Below are positions 42,294-52,227 of a stretch of DNA of 64,000 nucleotides, one piece after another. Source of the DNA: Alphaproteobacteria bacterium LSUCC0684 (lineage in GTDB: Bacteria; Pseudomonadota; Alphaproteobacteria; Puniceispirillales; UBA1172); contig CP166130.1 in NCBI GenBank assembly GCA_041228335.1, positions 1,760,638 through 1,824,637 on the forward strand. Direction: 5' to 3'. The position numbers and the translations under genes were made by a program. The notes beneath the pieces were generated by a model. The model was not told where the DNA came from. It did no database searches and saw nothing but the letters and a program-made list of their open reading frames with translations. Positions within the stretch are counted from its first letter, which is position 1. Each line of letters begins with the position of its first letter.

Positions 42294-42370
42294 TGGTAGC
42301 GGAGGAGGGACTTGAACCCCCGACACGCGGATTATGATTCCGCTGCTCTAACCAGCTGAGCTACTCCGCC
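42294..42370 (-). tRNA. tRNA-Met (CAT), right copy and probable original locus
   Basis: A 77-base cloverleaf with encoded CCA and anticodon CAT (loop ATCATAA), T-loop TTCAAGT. It resembles the elongator tRNA-Met of alphaproteobacteria. Its upstream side is core, GC-rich DNA, so this copy most likely keeps the native promoter. Its 3' side is element C. Confidence 0.92.
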
Positions 42371-42666
42371 CCGGGCCGCGTCCTATCAAGGACCCGCGAG
42401 AGCTTTCTTCTAGGCAATTCCCGCCCGGCGGTCAAGCGTGTTTTCACGCTATCCCACCTGTTGCCGCACACCTGCCGCCGCACGCCCCGACCCCATCGCA
42501 AGACCTGATATCTCACAAAGCCCGCGGCCGACCAAAGACAAGGTATCCCTGCAAGGCCCGCCGCAACCAAAAGATACGAAAGCCCCGTTATCGCGGCTGG
42601 CCCGACCTTTTCGCAATATTCGCAATCATCGCAAGCCGCAATCTCGACACAACTCGATGCGCCCAT
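42361..42666 (-). CDS. Possible small cysteine-rich membrane protein
   Basis: An open frame of 101 residues. The N-terminus has four cysteines in CVEIAACDDCEYC (residues 6-18), followed by a hydrophobic stretch (about 24-50) and an arginine-rich tail. It follows mnmA on the same strand after 54 bp and ends 10 bp inside the tRNA gene, which weakens it. No family is recognised. The rest of the 350 bp between the tRNA and mnmA shows nothing else. Confidence 0.3.
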   Translation of the reverse strand: MGASSCVEIAACDDCEYCEKVGPAAITGLSYLLVAAGLAGIPCLWSAAGFVRYQVLRWGRGVRRQVCGNRWDSVKTRLTAGRELPRRKLSRVLDRTRPGAE

Positions 42667-42720
42667 ACGCCTAGCTGATGTTGCGGGTTGGGGTGTTGCC
42701 CACTACTCAAGAGGCATCAT

Positions 42721-43986
42721 CTAGCCGGCGGCCGTCGGCGCTTCACTGATCCAGCCGCCCCCGAGCACGAGATCAGGGTCATCGGCGGCGTAAAGCACCG
42801 CGGCCTGCCCCCGGGCAATCCCGAATTGAGGCGCATCAAGGGCAAGCCGGGCTATGCCAGCCGGGGTTTCAGGCCCCATGCCAGCCGGGGTTTCAGGCCC
42901 CATACCGGCCGGGGTTTCAGGTTCCATGCCAGCCGGGGTGCCTGGCCATGCCACAATCCGTGCCGGCAGGGCAGGTGCGGTATTGCGCAGCCGCGCCAGC
43001 ACCGGCTTTCCGGCCTCGGGCGGTTCCGCGGCCAGCCAGTTCACGTCGCTGAGATGGACTTCATGGCAGGCAAGCATCGCCTTTTCGCCGACAATGACCT
43101 GATGATCTTCGGCGTTGATCCCGATCACATAGAGCGGGCCATCCTCTTCATCCGCATCCTTGCGGCCGCCAATGCCAAGCCCACGGCGCTGGCCGATCGT
43201 ATAATCAATCACCCCGTTATGGCGGCCGAGCACGGTGCCATCATGATAGACAATATCCCCCGGCTCGACGGCACCGGGCCTGAGCCTGCGGACAACATCT
43301 CCATAACGGCCATTGGGAACAAAACAGATATCCTGGCTATCGGGTTTGTCGGCAATGGCGAGCCCGAACCGGCGGGCATGGGCGCGGGTTTCCTCCTTGT
43401 CCATCCCGCCAAGGGGGAAACGGAGATAATCGAGCTGCTCCGGGGTGGTGGCAAAAAGGAAATAGGACTGATCCTTGCCGCTATCGACGCCGCGAAGGAG
43501 CTGGGCTGAGCCGCCCCGCATCTCACGGCGGACATAATGGCCGGTGGCAAGGCACGCCGCCCCGAGATCACGGGCGGTTGCCAGAAGATCAGTGAATTTG
43601 ACCGTCTGGTTGCAGCGCACGCAAGGAATAGGGGTTTCGCCGTTAAGGTAGCTGTCGGCGAAATCCTGCATCACCTGATCCTTAAAGCGGGATTCGTAAT
43701 CCAGCACATAATGCTTGATCCCAAGTCGCGCGGCAACGCTGCGGGCATCGTGAATATCGGCCCCGGCGCAGCAGGCCCCCTTGATACGGACCGCCTCACC
43801 ATGGTCATAGAGCTGGAGCGTAATGCCGACAACGTCATACCCCTCTTCCTTGAGGAGCGCGGCGGTCACCGAACTGTCCACCCCGCCGGACATGGCCACC
43901 ACCACGCGGGTGTCTTCCGGTGCCGCGGCGAATCCGAGCGTATTGAGCCCGGCTGTTTCATGGGAATTTGCCACGGCCCCGGTCAT
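42721..43986 (-). CDS. mnmA: tRNA 2-thiouridylase MnmA with in-frame minisatellite
   Basis: Puts sulfur on U34 of tRNA-Lys, -Glu and -Gln. Length 421, longer than most. It has the ATP-binding P-loop [13 protein letters not shown], the catalytic cysteines in PIPCVRCN and in [11 protein letters not shown], and the GQRRGLGI block. The C-terminal barrel contains four copies of a PETPAGMG-like unit (about residues 346-378), an insertion absent from the usual family layout. It follows the ferredoxin gene by 3 bp, and the whole operon supplies sulfur for this reaction. The enzyme core appears intact. Confidence 0.94.
   Translation of the reverse strand: MTGAVANSHETAGLNTLGFAAAPEDTRVVVAMSGGVDSSVTAALLKEEGYDVVGITLQLYDHGEAVRIKGACCAGADIHDARSVAARLGIKHYVLDYESRFKDQVMQDFADSYLNGETPIPCVRCNQTVKFTDLLATARDLGAACLATGHYVRREMRGGSAQLLRGVDSGKDQSYFLFATTPEQLDYLRFPLGGMDKEETRAHARRFGLAIADKPDSQDICFVPNGRYGDVVRRLRPGAVEPGDIVYHDGTVLGRHNGVIDYTIGQRRGLGIGGRKDADEEDGPLYVIGINAEDHQVIVGEKAMLACHEVHLSDVNWLAAEPPEAGKPVLARLRNTAPALPARIVAWPGTPAGMEPETPAGMGPETPAGMGPETPAGIARLALDAPQFGIARGQAAVLYAADDPDLVLGGGWISEAPTAAG
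42854..42949. repeat. 24-bp tandem repeat inside mnmA
   Basis: Four consecutive 24-bp copies begin at 42854, 42878, 42902 and 42926. The first two are identical, the third has four differences, and the fourth diverges at its end. Because 24 is divisible by three, copy-number change would keep the frame. Confidence 0.9.
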
Positions 43987-43989
43987 GTT

Positions 43990-44304
43990 CTAGTCGTCGT
44001 CCGGCAGGCGCACCTTGAGCCCGTCGAGTTCCTCGGTAAGGGTGATCTGGCAGCCGAGACGCGATGTTTCCTCAAGCCCGAAGGCCAGATCCAGCATGTC
44101 TTCTTCATCAAGCGACGGCTTGCCTGTGGCCTCGACCCAGGCCGCATCGACGACAACATGGCAGGTGGCACAGGAAAGACTGCCGCCACATGTCCCTTCA
44201 ATTCCGATACCATTGTCGCGGCCGATCTCCATGACCGAAAGACCGGCGGCAGCTTCAATGGTTTCTTCCGATCCGTCGCGTTTGACAAATGTGATCGATG
44301 GCAT
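43990..44304 (-). CDS. fdx: Adrenodoxin-type [2Fe-2S] ferredoxin
   Basis: A 104-residue electron carrier. Four cluster cysteines are visible: Cys in GTCGGSLSCATCH (spacing C-x5-C-x2-C) and the last in LGCQIT. Typical Fdx segments (EAAAGLSVMEIGRDNGI) precede them. It lies between the cysteine desulfurase and mnmA, so it probably supplies electrons in Fe-S or sulfur transfer. Confidence 0.93.
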   Translation of the reverse strand: MPSITFVKRDGSEETIEAAAGLSVMEIGRDNGIGIEGTCGGSLSCATCHVVVDAAWVEATGKPSLDEEDMLDLAFGLEETSRLGCQITLTEELDGLKVRLPDDD

Positions 44305-44332
44305 GCTTCAGCTCCACAAACAAATGTTGAAA

Positions 44333-45424
44333 TCAGGCTTGCTTATAGAGGTCAAGCCAGCATTCGGCAAGCCTGTCGATATCATCTTCGGTGCTTGCCC
44401 ACCCCCAGGAAATGCGGATGGTGTGGCTGGCAAGATCACCTGCCCCCATCGCCTCAAGCACATGGCTTGATCTGACCTTGCCCGACGAACACGCCGCCCC
44501 GGCGCTGACGGCAATCCCGGCAAGATCGAGCGCCATGACTTGCGTCTCCGCCCGGCGGCCCGGCATGGCAAGGGCGGTGGTATTGGGCAGGCGCTCAACC
44601 ATGCGGCCGAAAATCACCGCATCGGGGGCCTTTGCCGTAATCCGGCCTTCGAGCCGTTCCCGCAAGGCAACCCCGCGCGCGCCAAAGCCGCTGATATCGC
44701 GGGCAGCAGCAGCGGCGGCGGCACCAAAGCCGACCGCTCCTGCCATGTTTTCCGTTCCCGGCCGGCGGTTTTTTTCCTGCCCGCCGCCACGGGCAAGCGG
44801 ATTTGCGGCAAGGCCTTCGCGCTGGATGAGCGCGCCTATCCCTGTCGGCCCGCCGATCTTGTGGGCAGAAACAGACATCATATCAAGACCGAGCGCCGAA
44901 AAATCGAGCGGGATCTTGCCCAGCGCCTGCACCGCATCGCTATGGACGAGCGCGCCGTGCTCCCGGGCAAGGGCGACAATTCTGGAAAGTGGCTGGCAGA
45001 CCCCGGTTTCATTATTGGCGGCCATCACCGAGACAAGCGTGCCCTCAGGGCTTTCGGCAAGCAGCCCTGCCAGCGCTTCCATATCGGTGACGCCGTTGCC
45101 ATCCACGGGAATCCGGACAGCATCCGGTACGGATTCAAGCACCGCGGCATGCTCGGTGGCGCCGACCAGCACTGCCGGCCAGGCACGCCTGAGCGCCATG
45201 GCATTGGCTTCGGTGCCGCCACTGGTGAAGATCACCTCTTCCGGTCTTGCCCCTGCCAGCATGGCGACCTTGCCCCTTGCGTCTTCCATCGAAAGGCGCG
45301 CCCGCTGGCCATAGACATGCACGGAAGACGGGTTTGCCGGCGGGCCGAGCACATCCAGCATGGCCTCCCGCGCTTCCGGCCTGAGAGGGGTGGTGGCGTT
45401 ATAATCAAGGTAAATGTCTAGCAC
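44333..45424 (-). CDS. Cysteine desulfurase (NifS/IscS family)
   Basis: A PLP enzyme that removes sulfur from cysteine and holds it as a persulfide. Length 363. It starts [23 protein letters not shown]. The PLP lysine is in [16 protein letters not shown], and the active-site cysteine is in [17 protein letters not shown], close to the end of a longer mobile loop as in IscS-type enzymes. It overlaps cysE by 7 bp and precedes ferredoxin and mnmA, so its sulfur may go to tRNA thiolation and Fe-S clusters. Other Isc genes are not nearby. Confidence 0.93.
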   Translation of the reverse strand: MLDIYLDYNATTPLRPEAREAMLDVLGPPANPSSVHVYGQRARLSMEDARGKVAMLAGARPEEVIFTSGGTEANAMALRRAWPAVLVGATEHAAVLESVPDAVRIPVDGNGVTDMEALAGLLAESPEGTLVSVMAANNETGVCQPLSRIVALAREHGALVHSDAVQALGKIPLDFSALGLDMMSVSAHKIGGPTGIGALIQREGLAANPLARGGGQEKNRRPGTENMAGAVGFGAAAAAAARDISGFGARGVALRERLEGRITAKAPDAVIFGRMVERLPNTTALAMPGRRAETQVMALDLAGIAVSAGAACSSGKVRSSHVLEAMGAGDLASHTIRISWGWASTEDDIDRLAECWLDLYKQA

Positions 45425-46176
45425 GACTTCCCATCATCGGCTTCGGATTCCGCCCCGGCATGATCCGATGGCGACAGATCAACCCTGTTTCCTGTCTGGC
45501 TGAGGCCTTCTTCAAGCGCATTGAGGCGACTGCGCAGGGACTGCACTTCATTGAGAAGACCCTGTATCGCAAGCTCACGGGTATCGATCGAACTTTCCGC
45601 CGCGGTTCCGTAAGCCCGGAAGGTCGGGATCGTTTCCGGTTTCTTCGAGGCCACGGGACGTGCCGGGATGCCGGTCACGGTAATGCCATCGGCCACATTC
45701 TTGACGACGACGGAATTGGCCCCGATGCGGGCGCATCTGCCGATGGTAATCGGCCCGAGCACCTGGGCGCCGGCACCGATGATGACGTCATCGCAGATCG
45801 TGGGGTGGCGTTTGACGCAGCGCTGGCTGTCCGTATCGACGCTGGGCAGCACGCCGCCAAGGGTGACGCCGTGATAAAAGGTCACATCATCGCCGATTTC
45901 GGCGGTCTCCCCGATCACCACCCCCATGCCGTGATCGATGAAAAACCTACGGCCGATGGTCGCCCCGGGGTGAATCTCAATCCCGGTGAGCCATCGCGCA
46001 ATCTGCATCATGAGGCGGGCTATTGTCTTGAGGCGCCATTTCCACAAACGATTGGCAAGACGATAGATGAGAAGCACATGCACCGAGGGGTAGAGAAGAA
46101 GGATGCTCAACCGGCCGCCTGCCGCCGGGTCGCGGGCGATCACGGAGTCCAGTTCTTCGCGCAATCTTTCAAGCAT
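45418..46176 (-). CDS. cysE: Serine O-acetyltransferase
   Basis: Makes O-acetylserine, the cysteine precursor. Length 252. An N-terminal helical part ([17 protein letters not shown]) is followed by a left-handed beta-helix of hexapeptide repeats ([32 protein letters not shown] and [12 protein letters not shown]), with the active-site Asp-His pair in IDHGMG. The C-terminal 60 residues are charged and helical, longer than in short cytosolic forms. It starts a sulfur operon: cysteine synthesis, then desulfurase, ferredoxin and tRNA thiolase. Confidence 0.94.
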   Translation of the reverse strand: MLERLREELDSVIARDPAAGGRLSILLLYPSVHVLLIYRLANRLWKWRLKTIARLMMQIARWLTGIEIHPGATIGRRFFIDHGMGVVIGETAEIGDDVTFYHGVTLGGVLPSVDTDSQRCVKRHPTICDDVIIGAGAQVLGPITIGRCARIGANSVVVKNVADGITVTGIPARPVASKKPETIPTFRAYGTAAESSIDTRELAIQGLLNEVQSLRSRLNALEEGLSQTGNRVDLSPSDHAGAESEADDGKSC

Positions 46177-46283
46177 CTAAAGCCGTCCATCATCGTCAGG
46201 TCAGAGGATTGTTCCCCAGTGTAACATGTGGGGCCGGATAAGTACAATTTCAACCAATACAGCCTTAAGGCGTTGCGTTTATG

Positions 46284-46312
46284 TTGGAAAAGCCGTTAAC
46301 ACCTGATATACC
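46284..46312 (+). promoter_or_regulatory. Candidate sigma-70 promoter for the hydrolase gene
   Basis: TTGGAA at 46284 and TATACC at 46307 have a 17-bp spacer and lie 28 bp before the start of the alpha/beta-hydrolase gene. The match to consensus is moderate. Confidence 0.4.
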
Positions 46313-46339
46313 CTCATGGTCTAAAACGTGGAAAGCATC

Positions 46340-47005
46340 ATGCCTGAAATTATCATCAACGGGCCGGAAGGTCGCCTCGAAGGCCGGTATATGCCGGCGG
46401 CAGACCCGACCGCGCCGCTTGCCCTCATCCTGCATCCTGAGCCCAATCGCGGCGGCAACATGAACAATCGTGTCTCGCTTGCCATGTATAAACTGTTTCA
46501 GGCGCGGGGGTTTTCCGTCATGCGGTTCAACTTTCGCGGCGTCGGCCGTTCGATGGGCGTCTATAACAATGGCGAAGGCGAGCTTTCGGATGCCGCCACC
46601 GCGCTCGACTGGATCGAAGCGCAATGCCCGAACGCCAGATCCTGCTGGGTGGCCGGGTTTTCCTTTGGTGCCTGGATCGGCATGCAACTGATGATGCGGC
46701 GCCCCGAAATCGTTGGCTTTGTCTCCGTGACCCCGCCTGCAACAGACAAGGATTTCACCTTCCTTGCCCCCTGCCCTTCTTCCGGTATCATCGTCCATGG
46801 TGAAGCCGATGGCGTGGTGCCCGTGGACAGCGTCATCCGTATGGTGGACCGTATCCAGACCCAGCGCGGCGTCAAGGTTGATCTCAGGCTGGTGCCGGAG
46901 GCCAACCATTTCTTCACCGGCAAGATCGATGCCATGACCGATGAGATCAACGATTATCTCGACACGGCGGTCGGCGATATTTCGGCGCCGGTCGAACCTG
47001 TCTAG
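46340..47005 (+). CDS. Alpha/beta hydrolase (COG2945-like)
   Basis: A 221-residue cytoplasmic hydrolase from ATG 46340 ([17 protein letters not shown]); a GTG four codons upstream is possible. It shows [28 protein letters not shown], the nucleophile elbow [11 protein letters not shown] with Ser, then [13 protein letters not shown] with Asp and a late His in EANHFFTGK. This is the pattern of small dienelactone-hydrolase-like proteins. The substrate is unknown. tyrS follows 25 bp later, so they may share a transcript. Confidence 0.85.
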   Translation: MPEIIINGPEGRLEGRYMPAADPTAPLALILHPEPNRGGNMNNRVSLAMYKLFQARGFSVMRFNFRGVGRSMGVYNNGEGELSDAATALDWIEAQCPNARSCWVAGFSFGAWIGMQLMMRRPEIVGFVSVTPPATDKDFTFLAPCPSSGIIVHGEADGVVPVDSVIRMVDRIQTQRGVKVDLRLVPEANHFFTGKIDAMTDEINDYLDTAVGDISAPVEPV

Positions 47006-47030
47006 GCACGAAGACGAGCAGGTCCGGAAC

Positions 47031-48275
47031 ATGACACCTTCTGCCGATTTTCTCCGCATCATCACCGAACGCGGCTATATGCATCAGGCCACCAGCCTTG
47101 AAGGGCTGGATGAGATTGCAAGACAGAAAAGCATTCCTGCCTATATCGGCTTTGACTGCACCGCCGACAGCCTGCATGTCGGGTCTCTTGTGCAGATCAT
47201 GATGCTGCGCGTGCTCCAGCAGACCGGCCACAAGCCCATTGTTCTCATGGGCGGCGGCACCACCAAGGTCGGGGATCCTTCGGGCAAGGACAGCCAGCGC
47301 CCGCTCCTATCGGATCAGGATATTGAGAACAACAAGAACGGTATCAAGAAAATCTTTGAAAAATATCTGACCTTCGGAGATCGCCCCGGCGATGCCGTCA
47401 TGGTGGATAATGCCGAATGGCTTGACGAACTTGGCTATATTTCCTTTCTGCGAAATTACGGCGTGCATTTTTCCGTCAACCGGATGCTTTCAATGGACAG
47501 CGTGAAACTCAGGCTTGATCGCGAACAGCCGATGAGTTTTCTTGAGTTCAACTACGCCATCCTTCAGGCTTATGATTTCATGGAGCTGCGCCGCCGGTAT
47601 GGCTGCCTCTTGCAGATGGGCGGCTCGGATCAATGGGGCAATATCGTCACCGGTGTTGACCTGACACGCCGGGTGGACAACCAGGAAGTGTTCGGGCTCA
47701 CCTCGCCCCTGATCACCACCGCTTCCGGCGCCAAGATGGGAAAATCCGCGCAAGGCGCAATCTGGCTGAACAGGGAAAAACTCCCGGTCTGGGATTTCTG
47801 GCAGTACTGGCGGAATACCGAAGATGCGGATGTCGGCCGTTTCCTCAGGCTTTTCACCGAACTGCCCCTTGACGAAATCCGGCGACTCGAAGCGCTCAAG
47901 GGCAGCGAGATCAACGATGCCAAGATCATCCTTGCCAATGCCGTGACCAGTCTCTGCCACTCGGCGGAAGAGGCCGAGGCCGCCGCCAGCACCGCGCTGA
48001 AAGCCTTTGCCGAAGGCGGCAAGGCCGAAGGCCTTCCCGAAGTCGAAACCGATGCGGATGAGATCAGTTTTATTGCCGCGCTGAACCTTGCCGGGCTGGC
48101 CAATTCCAATGGCGAAGCCCGCCGGCTGATCCGGGGTGGCGGGGCACGGCTCAATGATGTGCCGGTTCAGGATGAAGACCACCTCATCACGAAGAGTGAT
48201 TTTGACAAGGATGGCAAGGTCAAGCTTTCAGCCGGCAAGAAGCGCCATGTCCTGCTGACCCGGCGTCCCGGCTGA
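47031..48275 (+). CDS. tyrS: Tyrosyl-tRNA synthetase
   Basis: Charges tRNA-Tyr. Length 414 from ATG 47031 ([19 protein letters not shown]), chosen over an upstream start that would overlap the hydrolase gene. The HIGH-type motif is seen as SLHVGSL near residue 50, the tyrosine-binding region as [15 protein letters not shown] and [12 protein letters not shown], and the KMSKS-type loop as GAKMGKSA near 235. The C-terminal S4 RNA-binding domain (about 345-410) includes [15 protein letters not shown]. The gene appears complete. Confidence 0.97.
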   Translation: MTPSADFLRIITERGYMHQATSLEGLDEIARQKSIPAYIGFDCTADSLHVGSLVQIMMLRVLQQTGHKPIVLMGGGTTKVGDPSGKDSQRPLLSDQDIENNKNGIKKIFEKYLTFGDRPGDAVMVDNAEWLDELGYISFLRNYGVHFSVNRMLSMDSVKLRLDREQPMSFLEFNYAILQAYDFMELRRRYGCLLQMGGSDQWGNIVTGVDLTRRVDNQEVFGLTSPLITTASGAKMGKSAQGAIWLNREKLPVWDFWQYWRNTEDADVGRFLRLFTELPLDEIRRLEALKGSEINDAKIILANAVTSLCHSAEEAEAAASTALKAFAEGGKAEGLPEVETDADEISFIAALNLAGLANSNGEARRLIRGGGARLNDVPVQDEDHLITKSDFDKDGKVKLSAGKKRHVLLTRRPG

Positions 48276-48285
48276 GGGGCCGGAT

Positions 48286-51200
48286 TTACTTTGCGCTTCC
48301 CGCGGCGGAATTCTCCTCCGAGCCGATAAGACGCTCTCTTTCACGGTTGACCCAGTCCGGGCTGAAGACATCACGGAAAACCCCGGGGATGATGCTCGAG
48401 GCATTGACGATACTGGAAGGATCATCAATCGGGCCGGTGATATTGAACTGGGTGACGAAAAGTCCCTGATTGTCGATGCCGGTGAGGATCTCCCTCAGAA
48501 GAGGAACCTTGCCGATCAGTTTGGTGATGCCGTACACCGGCAAGAGGGCGCCGCTGACCTCCAGCTCTCTTTTGTCGCTATCGACGATGCCGACAAAATC
48601 CACGGCAAGCGCCTCACCTGTTCCCCGCGCCTGATGAATTTTCTGCACGCCTGGTGAAACCGAAATCATGGCGCTGCCTTCGCGGAAATTCGTCCCGTCC
48701 CCCTCAAGCAGGGAATAGAGCCCCGCAAGGCTGAGCACCGACAGCATCCGAACCGCGCGCGGGGCTTCGATGACGTTGAAATTCTCAAGATCGAGAAGCA
48801 CGTCGTAATGGCCGTCCTGTTCAGGGTTGAAGATCACCTTCATTTCAAGCTGCCCACGCCGGATGGCGTCGGTGACATTCAATGTCTTGAGCACCTGCCC
48901 CGCATTATTCGAGTAAATTTCAAGCACATCGCCGCCATTCTCCCCGGGACCGAGCACAAGATCAGCTTCAGCCCCGCCGATCAGGCCGCGCCCGCGCATC
49001 ATGTCTCTGCCGCCGCCGAACTCGGCTTTGAGCGTGCCTTCGGTCAGCATCGGTTTGCCATTGAGGAAAAGATTGCCCAGCAGTTCGGCTTCACCGATTC
49101 CATCCGCTTCGGTGGTGAAAACAACATTGCCGCTGAAAGATGCCTTCTCATCCATGATGATACGGTCGGCGGTCAGGTCAACGATGAGCGACATACCCTC
49201 GCCCGGGCTTTCTTCGCGGCGGAGCGGGGTCAGGTCAATGATCCTGGCATCGGCATCCACGCGCAGGATATTTTCACCGTTGCGTTCCATCGTCATGTTG
49301 GAGATATCATTGCCGGGCCAGGAAATATGATCAAAAAAGGCCCCCAGAAACCGGCCGCTTTCATCAAAGGTGATCCGCCCGTCGGCTGCAAGGAATTCAC
49401 TTTCAAGATCGATATCGTGAATTGATGTGATCCTGCTGTCGGCAATATCGAATCTGGCATGCATGACCGCTTTTTCGCCCGGCAGTTTGGTCAGGCCAAA
49501 GCGCTCGATATTTATGCTGGCATGATCCAGATCGAGGCGGGTATCAAGCACCAGTTCATCCATTCCGTCCCGGTCATCGATCCTGATCAGGGCGCCTGTC
49601 TTGCCGCCAAGCCCCATGCTGAACCGATCCTGAAGCCAGCCGGTCAGCTCTTCGCTCGGGCTGAGGGCCAGATCCATCCTGATCTCCCCGGAACGCTGCC
49701 GCGTCAGGCTCACCACCCCGGGTGCTTTGTTGAAATGGCCTCGGCCGTTGATCTCCAGCTTTTGGCCGGCATAGACCATATCGAGCGAGCCATCGGAAAA
49801 TTCGATCCCATAGGGCAGACCATCAAGGCTGGCATTGCCAACCGTCGCGGTGGCATTGATCTCCGCCCCGCCCGTATCCTCGATCGTCTTGCCGGGGGGC
49901 GGAACAAGCCATTTCATCGACATGGTCAGATCCACCTTGCCCTGACTTCGGGTGACATTGAGCCCCCGCGGCCGCAGGAGATTCAGCCGCGGATGATCAA
50001 GCAGGTGGAGGGCACCGCTGAAATCACCTCGGCCAATGAGGGCCAGATCACCCTGGGGGCCCTGATCGGTTGCCCGGATGATGAAGCGGCTGCCATCGAA
50101 ATCCAGCCCTTCCACGGTGCCGCTCAACAGATCAAAGCGCAAGGACGAGCCTTCAAAACTCACCGCCGCGCTGGCATTTCGCAAGGGCGGCATGGTGCGG
50201 AGATAGGTCAGGGACGATCTTGAGATTTCCGCCTTGCCGTTGAGATAGAGAACCTTTGGTTTTTCAGCAACCGGAAGATCAAATCCGGCATTGACCGAAA
50301 GGCCGTTGATGACCCCTCCATCCACTCTTTCCTCAACCCATGCCCGTGTCTGCGGGCGAATACCCGAAGGCCAGAGCGATGTCATGAAATCCTTGTCAAT
50401 CTGTTCGGCCTTGAGCGAGATATCGAGGCGGTGGGGATGCCAGTCATCCTGCAATTCCATCTGGCCGACAAGGACCAGCTGGCCGAGATGCCGGGCATCG
50501 ATTGCCGCCCTGGTGACCTGAAGCTTGTTGCCGACAAGACGGGTGCGTATCTCAATTCCCTCAAGCTCAGCGGCTTCGTGGTTTCCCTTCGGCTTGAGCT
50601 CTGCATCAAGAAGCAGGAATTCCGCCGAGGCATGATCGATCACGCCCTGGCTGCCAATCGAAAGCTCAAGCCGTGATCCCAGCCGTCCGGTCAGGCGTTC
50701 GATTGACGAGAACCCCGTATCAAACAGAAGCTCCCTCAGATCAGCAATCAGATCAAGGGTCGTGATATCGAAACGTTGCAGGGCCGTGTTGAACACCCCA
50801 ACCGTTTCCAGACCGAAAGACGTGATTTTCCCCTCGCTGACGCTGCCGGTGATCATTTTTCTGAGTTCGGGTTCAGCCGTATTCGGCCACAGGCCGAGCG
50901 CCTCCTCAAACGGCAAGCCGCTACCCTTGACCTTGGCGAAGATAACAGGTTTTTCCAATGAAAGATCACGGACCTGCCCGGTAAAGATCGCCTGCCTTGG
51001 TTCAGTTTCACCGGCAGGCTGGTGTTCATATTCAACCTGCTGGAATGTCAGCAGATCCTGTCCTGCGTCATAGGAGAAGGTGGAGGCGAGCCGGTCATAT
51101 TCGATCCCGCCAAAGCCGGGCAGATCCACCTGCCCGCCTGCCGCCGTCAGCTCACCCGAAACCATGGCAAGCCGCTGTTCACGGATGGTGAATGCCAGGC

Positions 51201-52014
51201 GCCCATCGAGCCTGCCTGCCTCACGCAACTGGGGGATGTCAACCCCGAGATAGGGATAGATTGTGCTGAGATTGACGCCACTCATGGTGATATCGAAATC
51301 AATAACCGAGCCGGCGGCATTGCCGACGAAATCCATGTTCATCCGGCCACCGGTCAGGTTGTCGAACCTGACGCTGCCAAGCAGACGCCTTGCATCCCGC
51401 CGCAACAGGATTTCAATCGGCTCGATTACCGCCTGAGCCGGAATAGCCACGCCATCATCTGTTGCCTGCCCGGCCCAGGCAGATCTGCCGATGGTGATCT
51501 TGGCATTGCTGATAAGGATCTGCCCCAGACCGGAAAACCTGGCGGCATTCTCCACCGGCGGGGCATTGCCGAGCAATCCCGTGATCATGGCCATGGTCGA
51601 GCCCGCATACCAGCCGTCCTGGCCATGGCTGATTTCCATTTCCAGCCCGAAAACCCGCATTTCGGAGGGAATCAAATCTGCGGTGATGAGGTTCTGCCAG
51701 GAAAACCCGAACTCGGACCTTGGCAGGATGATGCCGGTATCTTCGGCTTTGAGCGTGATATTCCGGGCACGGAGCAACACGGGCGTGGCCGATAGCTGAA
51801 ATTCCAGCCCGGCCTCTTCCACCCGGGACTCGATACCGGGGGCCTGCTTTTTCAAGGTCTGTTCGATAAATCCGGCAACGCCGCCGGCCTGATCAATTCT
51901 GACCCAGGCGATCGCCCCGACGATCGCGGCCAATGCCAGAACAGCCCCAAGAAAGAGCAGCAGGATTTTCAGTGATTTGCGGATCAGTATCATTCCATCC
52001 AGGTTCTTGAACAT
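48286..52014 (-). CDS. Large AsmA/YhdP-like envelope protein
   Basis: A protein of 1242 residues from ATG 52014 (MFKNLDGMILIRKSLKIL), or 17 residues longer from 52065. A single N-terminal membrane anchor (ILLLFLGAVLALAAIVGAIAW) is followed by a very long beta-rich region, and the C-terminal part (last about 350 residues) fits the AsmA-like C-terminal/DUF3971 pattern (KLIGKVPLLREILTGIDNQGLFVTQFNITG). In other bacteria such proteins bridge the periplasm and help move phospholipids to the outer membrane. It converges on tyrS with a 10-bp gap and diverges from the peroxiredoxin gene. Confidence 0.85.
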   Translation of the reverse strand: MFKNLDGMILIRKSLKILLLFLGAVLALAAIVGAIAWVRIDQAGGVAGFIEQTLKKQAPGIESRVEEAGLEFQLSATPVLLRARNITLKAEDTGIILPRSEFGFSWQNLITADLIPSEMRVFGLEMEISHGQDGWYAGSTMAMITGLLGNAPPVENAARFSGLGQILISNAKITIGRSAWAGQATDDGVAIPAQAVIEPIEILLRRDARRLLGSVRFDNLTGGRMNMDFVGNAAGSVIDFDITMSGVNLSTIYPYLGVDIPQLREAGRLDGRLAFTIREQRLAMVSGELTAAGGQVDLPGFGGIEYDRLASTFSYDAGQDLLTFQQVEYEHQPAGETEPRQAIFTGQVRDLSLEKPVIFAKVKGSGLPFEEALGLWPNTAEPELRKMITGSVSEGKITSFGLETVGVFNTALQRFDITTLDLIADLRELLFDTGFSSIERLTGRLGSRLELSIGSQGVIDHASAEFLLLDAELKPKGNHEAAELEGIEIRTRLVGNKLQVTRAAIDARHLGQLVLVGQMELQDDWHPHRLDISLKAEQIDKDFMTSLWPSGIRPQTRAWVEERVDGGVINGLSVNAGFDLPVAEKPKVLYLNGKAEISRSSLTYLRTMPPLRNASAAVSFEGSSLRFDLLSGTVEGLDFDGSRFIIRATDQGPQGDLALIGRGDFSGALHLLDHPRLNLLRPRGLNVTRSQGKVDLTMSMKWLVPPPGKTIEDTGGAEINATATVGNASLDGLPYGIEFSDGSLDMVYAGQKLEINGRGHFNKAPGVVSLTRQRSGEIRMDLALSPSEELTGWLQDRFSMGLGGKTGALIRIDDRDGMDELVLDTRLDLDHASINIERFGLTKLPGEKAVMHARFDIADSRITSIHDIDLESEFLAADGRITFDESGRFLGAFFDHISWPGNDISNMTMERNGENILRVDADARIIDLTPLRREESPGEGMSLIVDLTADRIIMDEKASFSGNVVFTTEADGIGEAELLGNLFLNGKPMLTEGTLKAEFGGGRDMMRGRGLIGGAEADLVLGPGENGGDVLEIYSNNAGQVLKTLNVTDAIRRGQLEMKVIFNPEQDGHYDVLLDLENFNVIEAPRAVRMLSVLSLAGLYSLLEGDGTNFREGSAMISVSPGVQKIHQARGTGEALAVDFVGIVDSDKRELEVSGALLPVYGITKLIGKVPLLREILTGIDNQGLFVTQFNITGPIDDPSSIVNASSIIPGVFRDVFSPDWVNRERERLIGSEENSAAGSAK

Positions 52015-52227
52015 GCAGGTTGGTTGTTGACCAGGCGCGGATCTTCCAGGCGGTTTGCTCTCCAAGGTTCCAGATTTCAGCCCCCGGGGGCTTGGTGCGG
52101 TGACCTTGAGCCCCTATATCTCAATATTGTACGTATCTTATGAACGAATACCACCACAAAACTGGCCTCAACAGGTCAGAACCGGAAGAAACCCTGCCGA
52201 TACGGCAGTATTGAGAAAGGATACATC

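Larger units (their letters stand above)
16400..42370. mobile_element. Composite genomic island at tRNA-Met(CAT)
   Basis: The island is bounded on the left by a decayed tRNA-Met copy (16400-16471) and on the right by an intact tRNA-Met (42294-42370). Two further copies at 17606-17650 and 30822-30898 divide it into three stacked elements. Base composition is visibly more AT-rich than the flanks. It contains two integrases (one broken), an IS, a restriction system, a two-component system and a giant adhesin. The order fits repeated integration into the 3' part of one tRNA gene. Confidence 0.85.

Noticed and set aside
30822-42370. Reading the CAT tRNAs as initiator tRNA-fMet or lysidine tRNA-Ile
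   Set aside because: The body and anticodon stem (GCGGA/TCCGC) fit elongator tRNA-Met; initiator G-C anticodon stem pairs and the tRNA-Ile2 body are absent. A covariance-model run would confirm.
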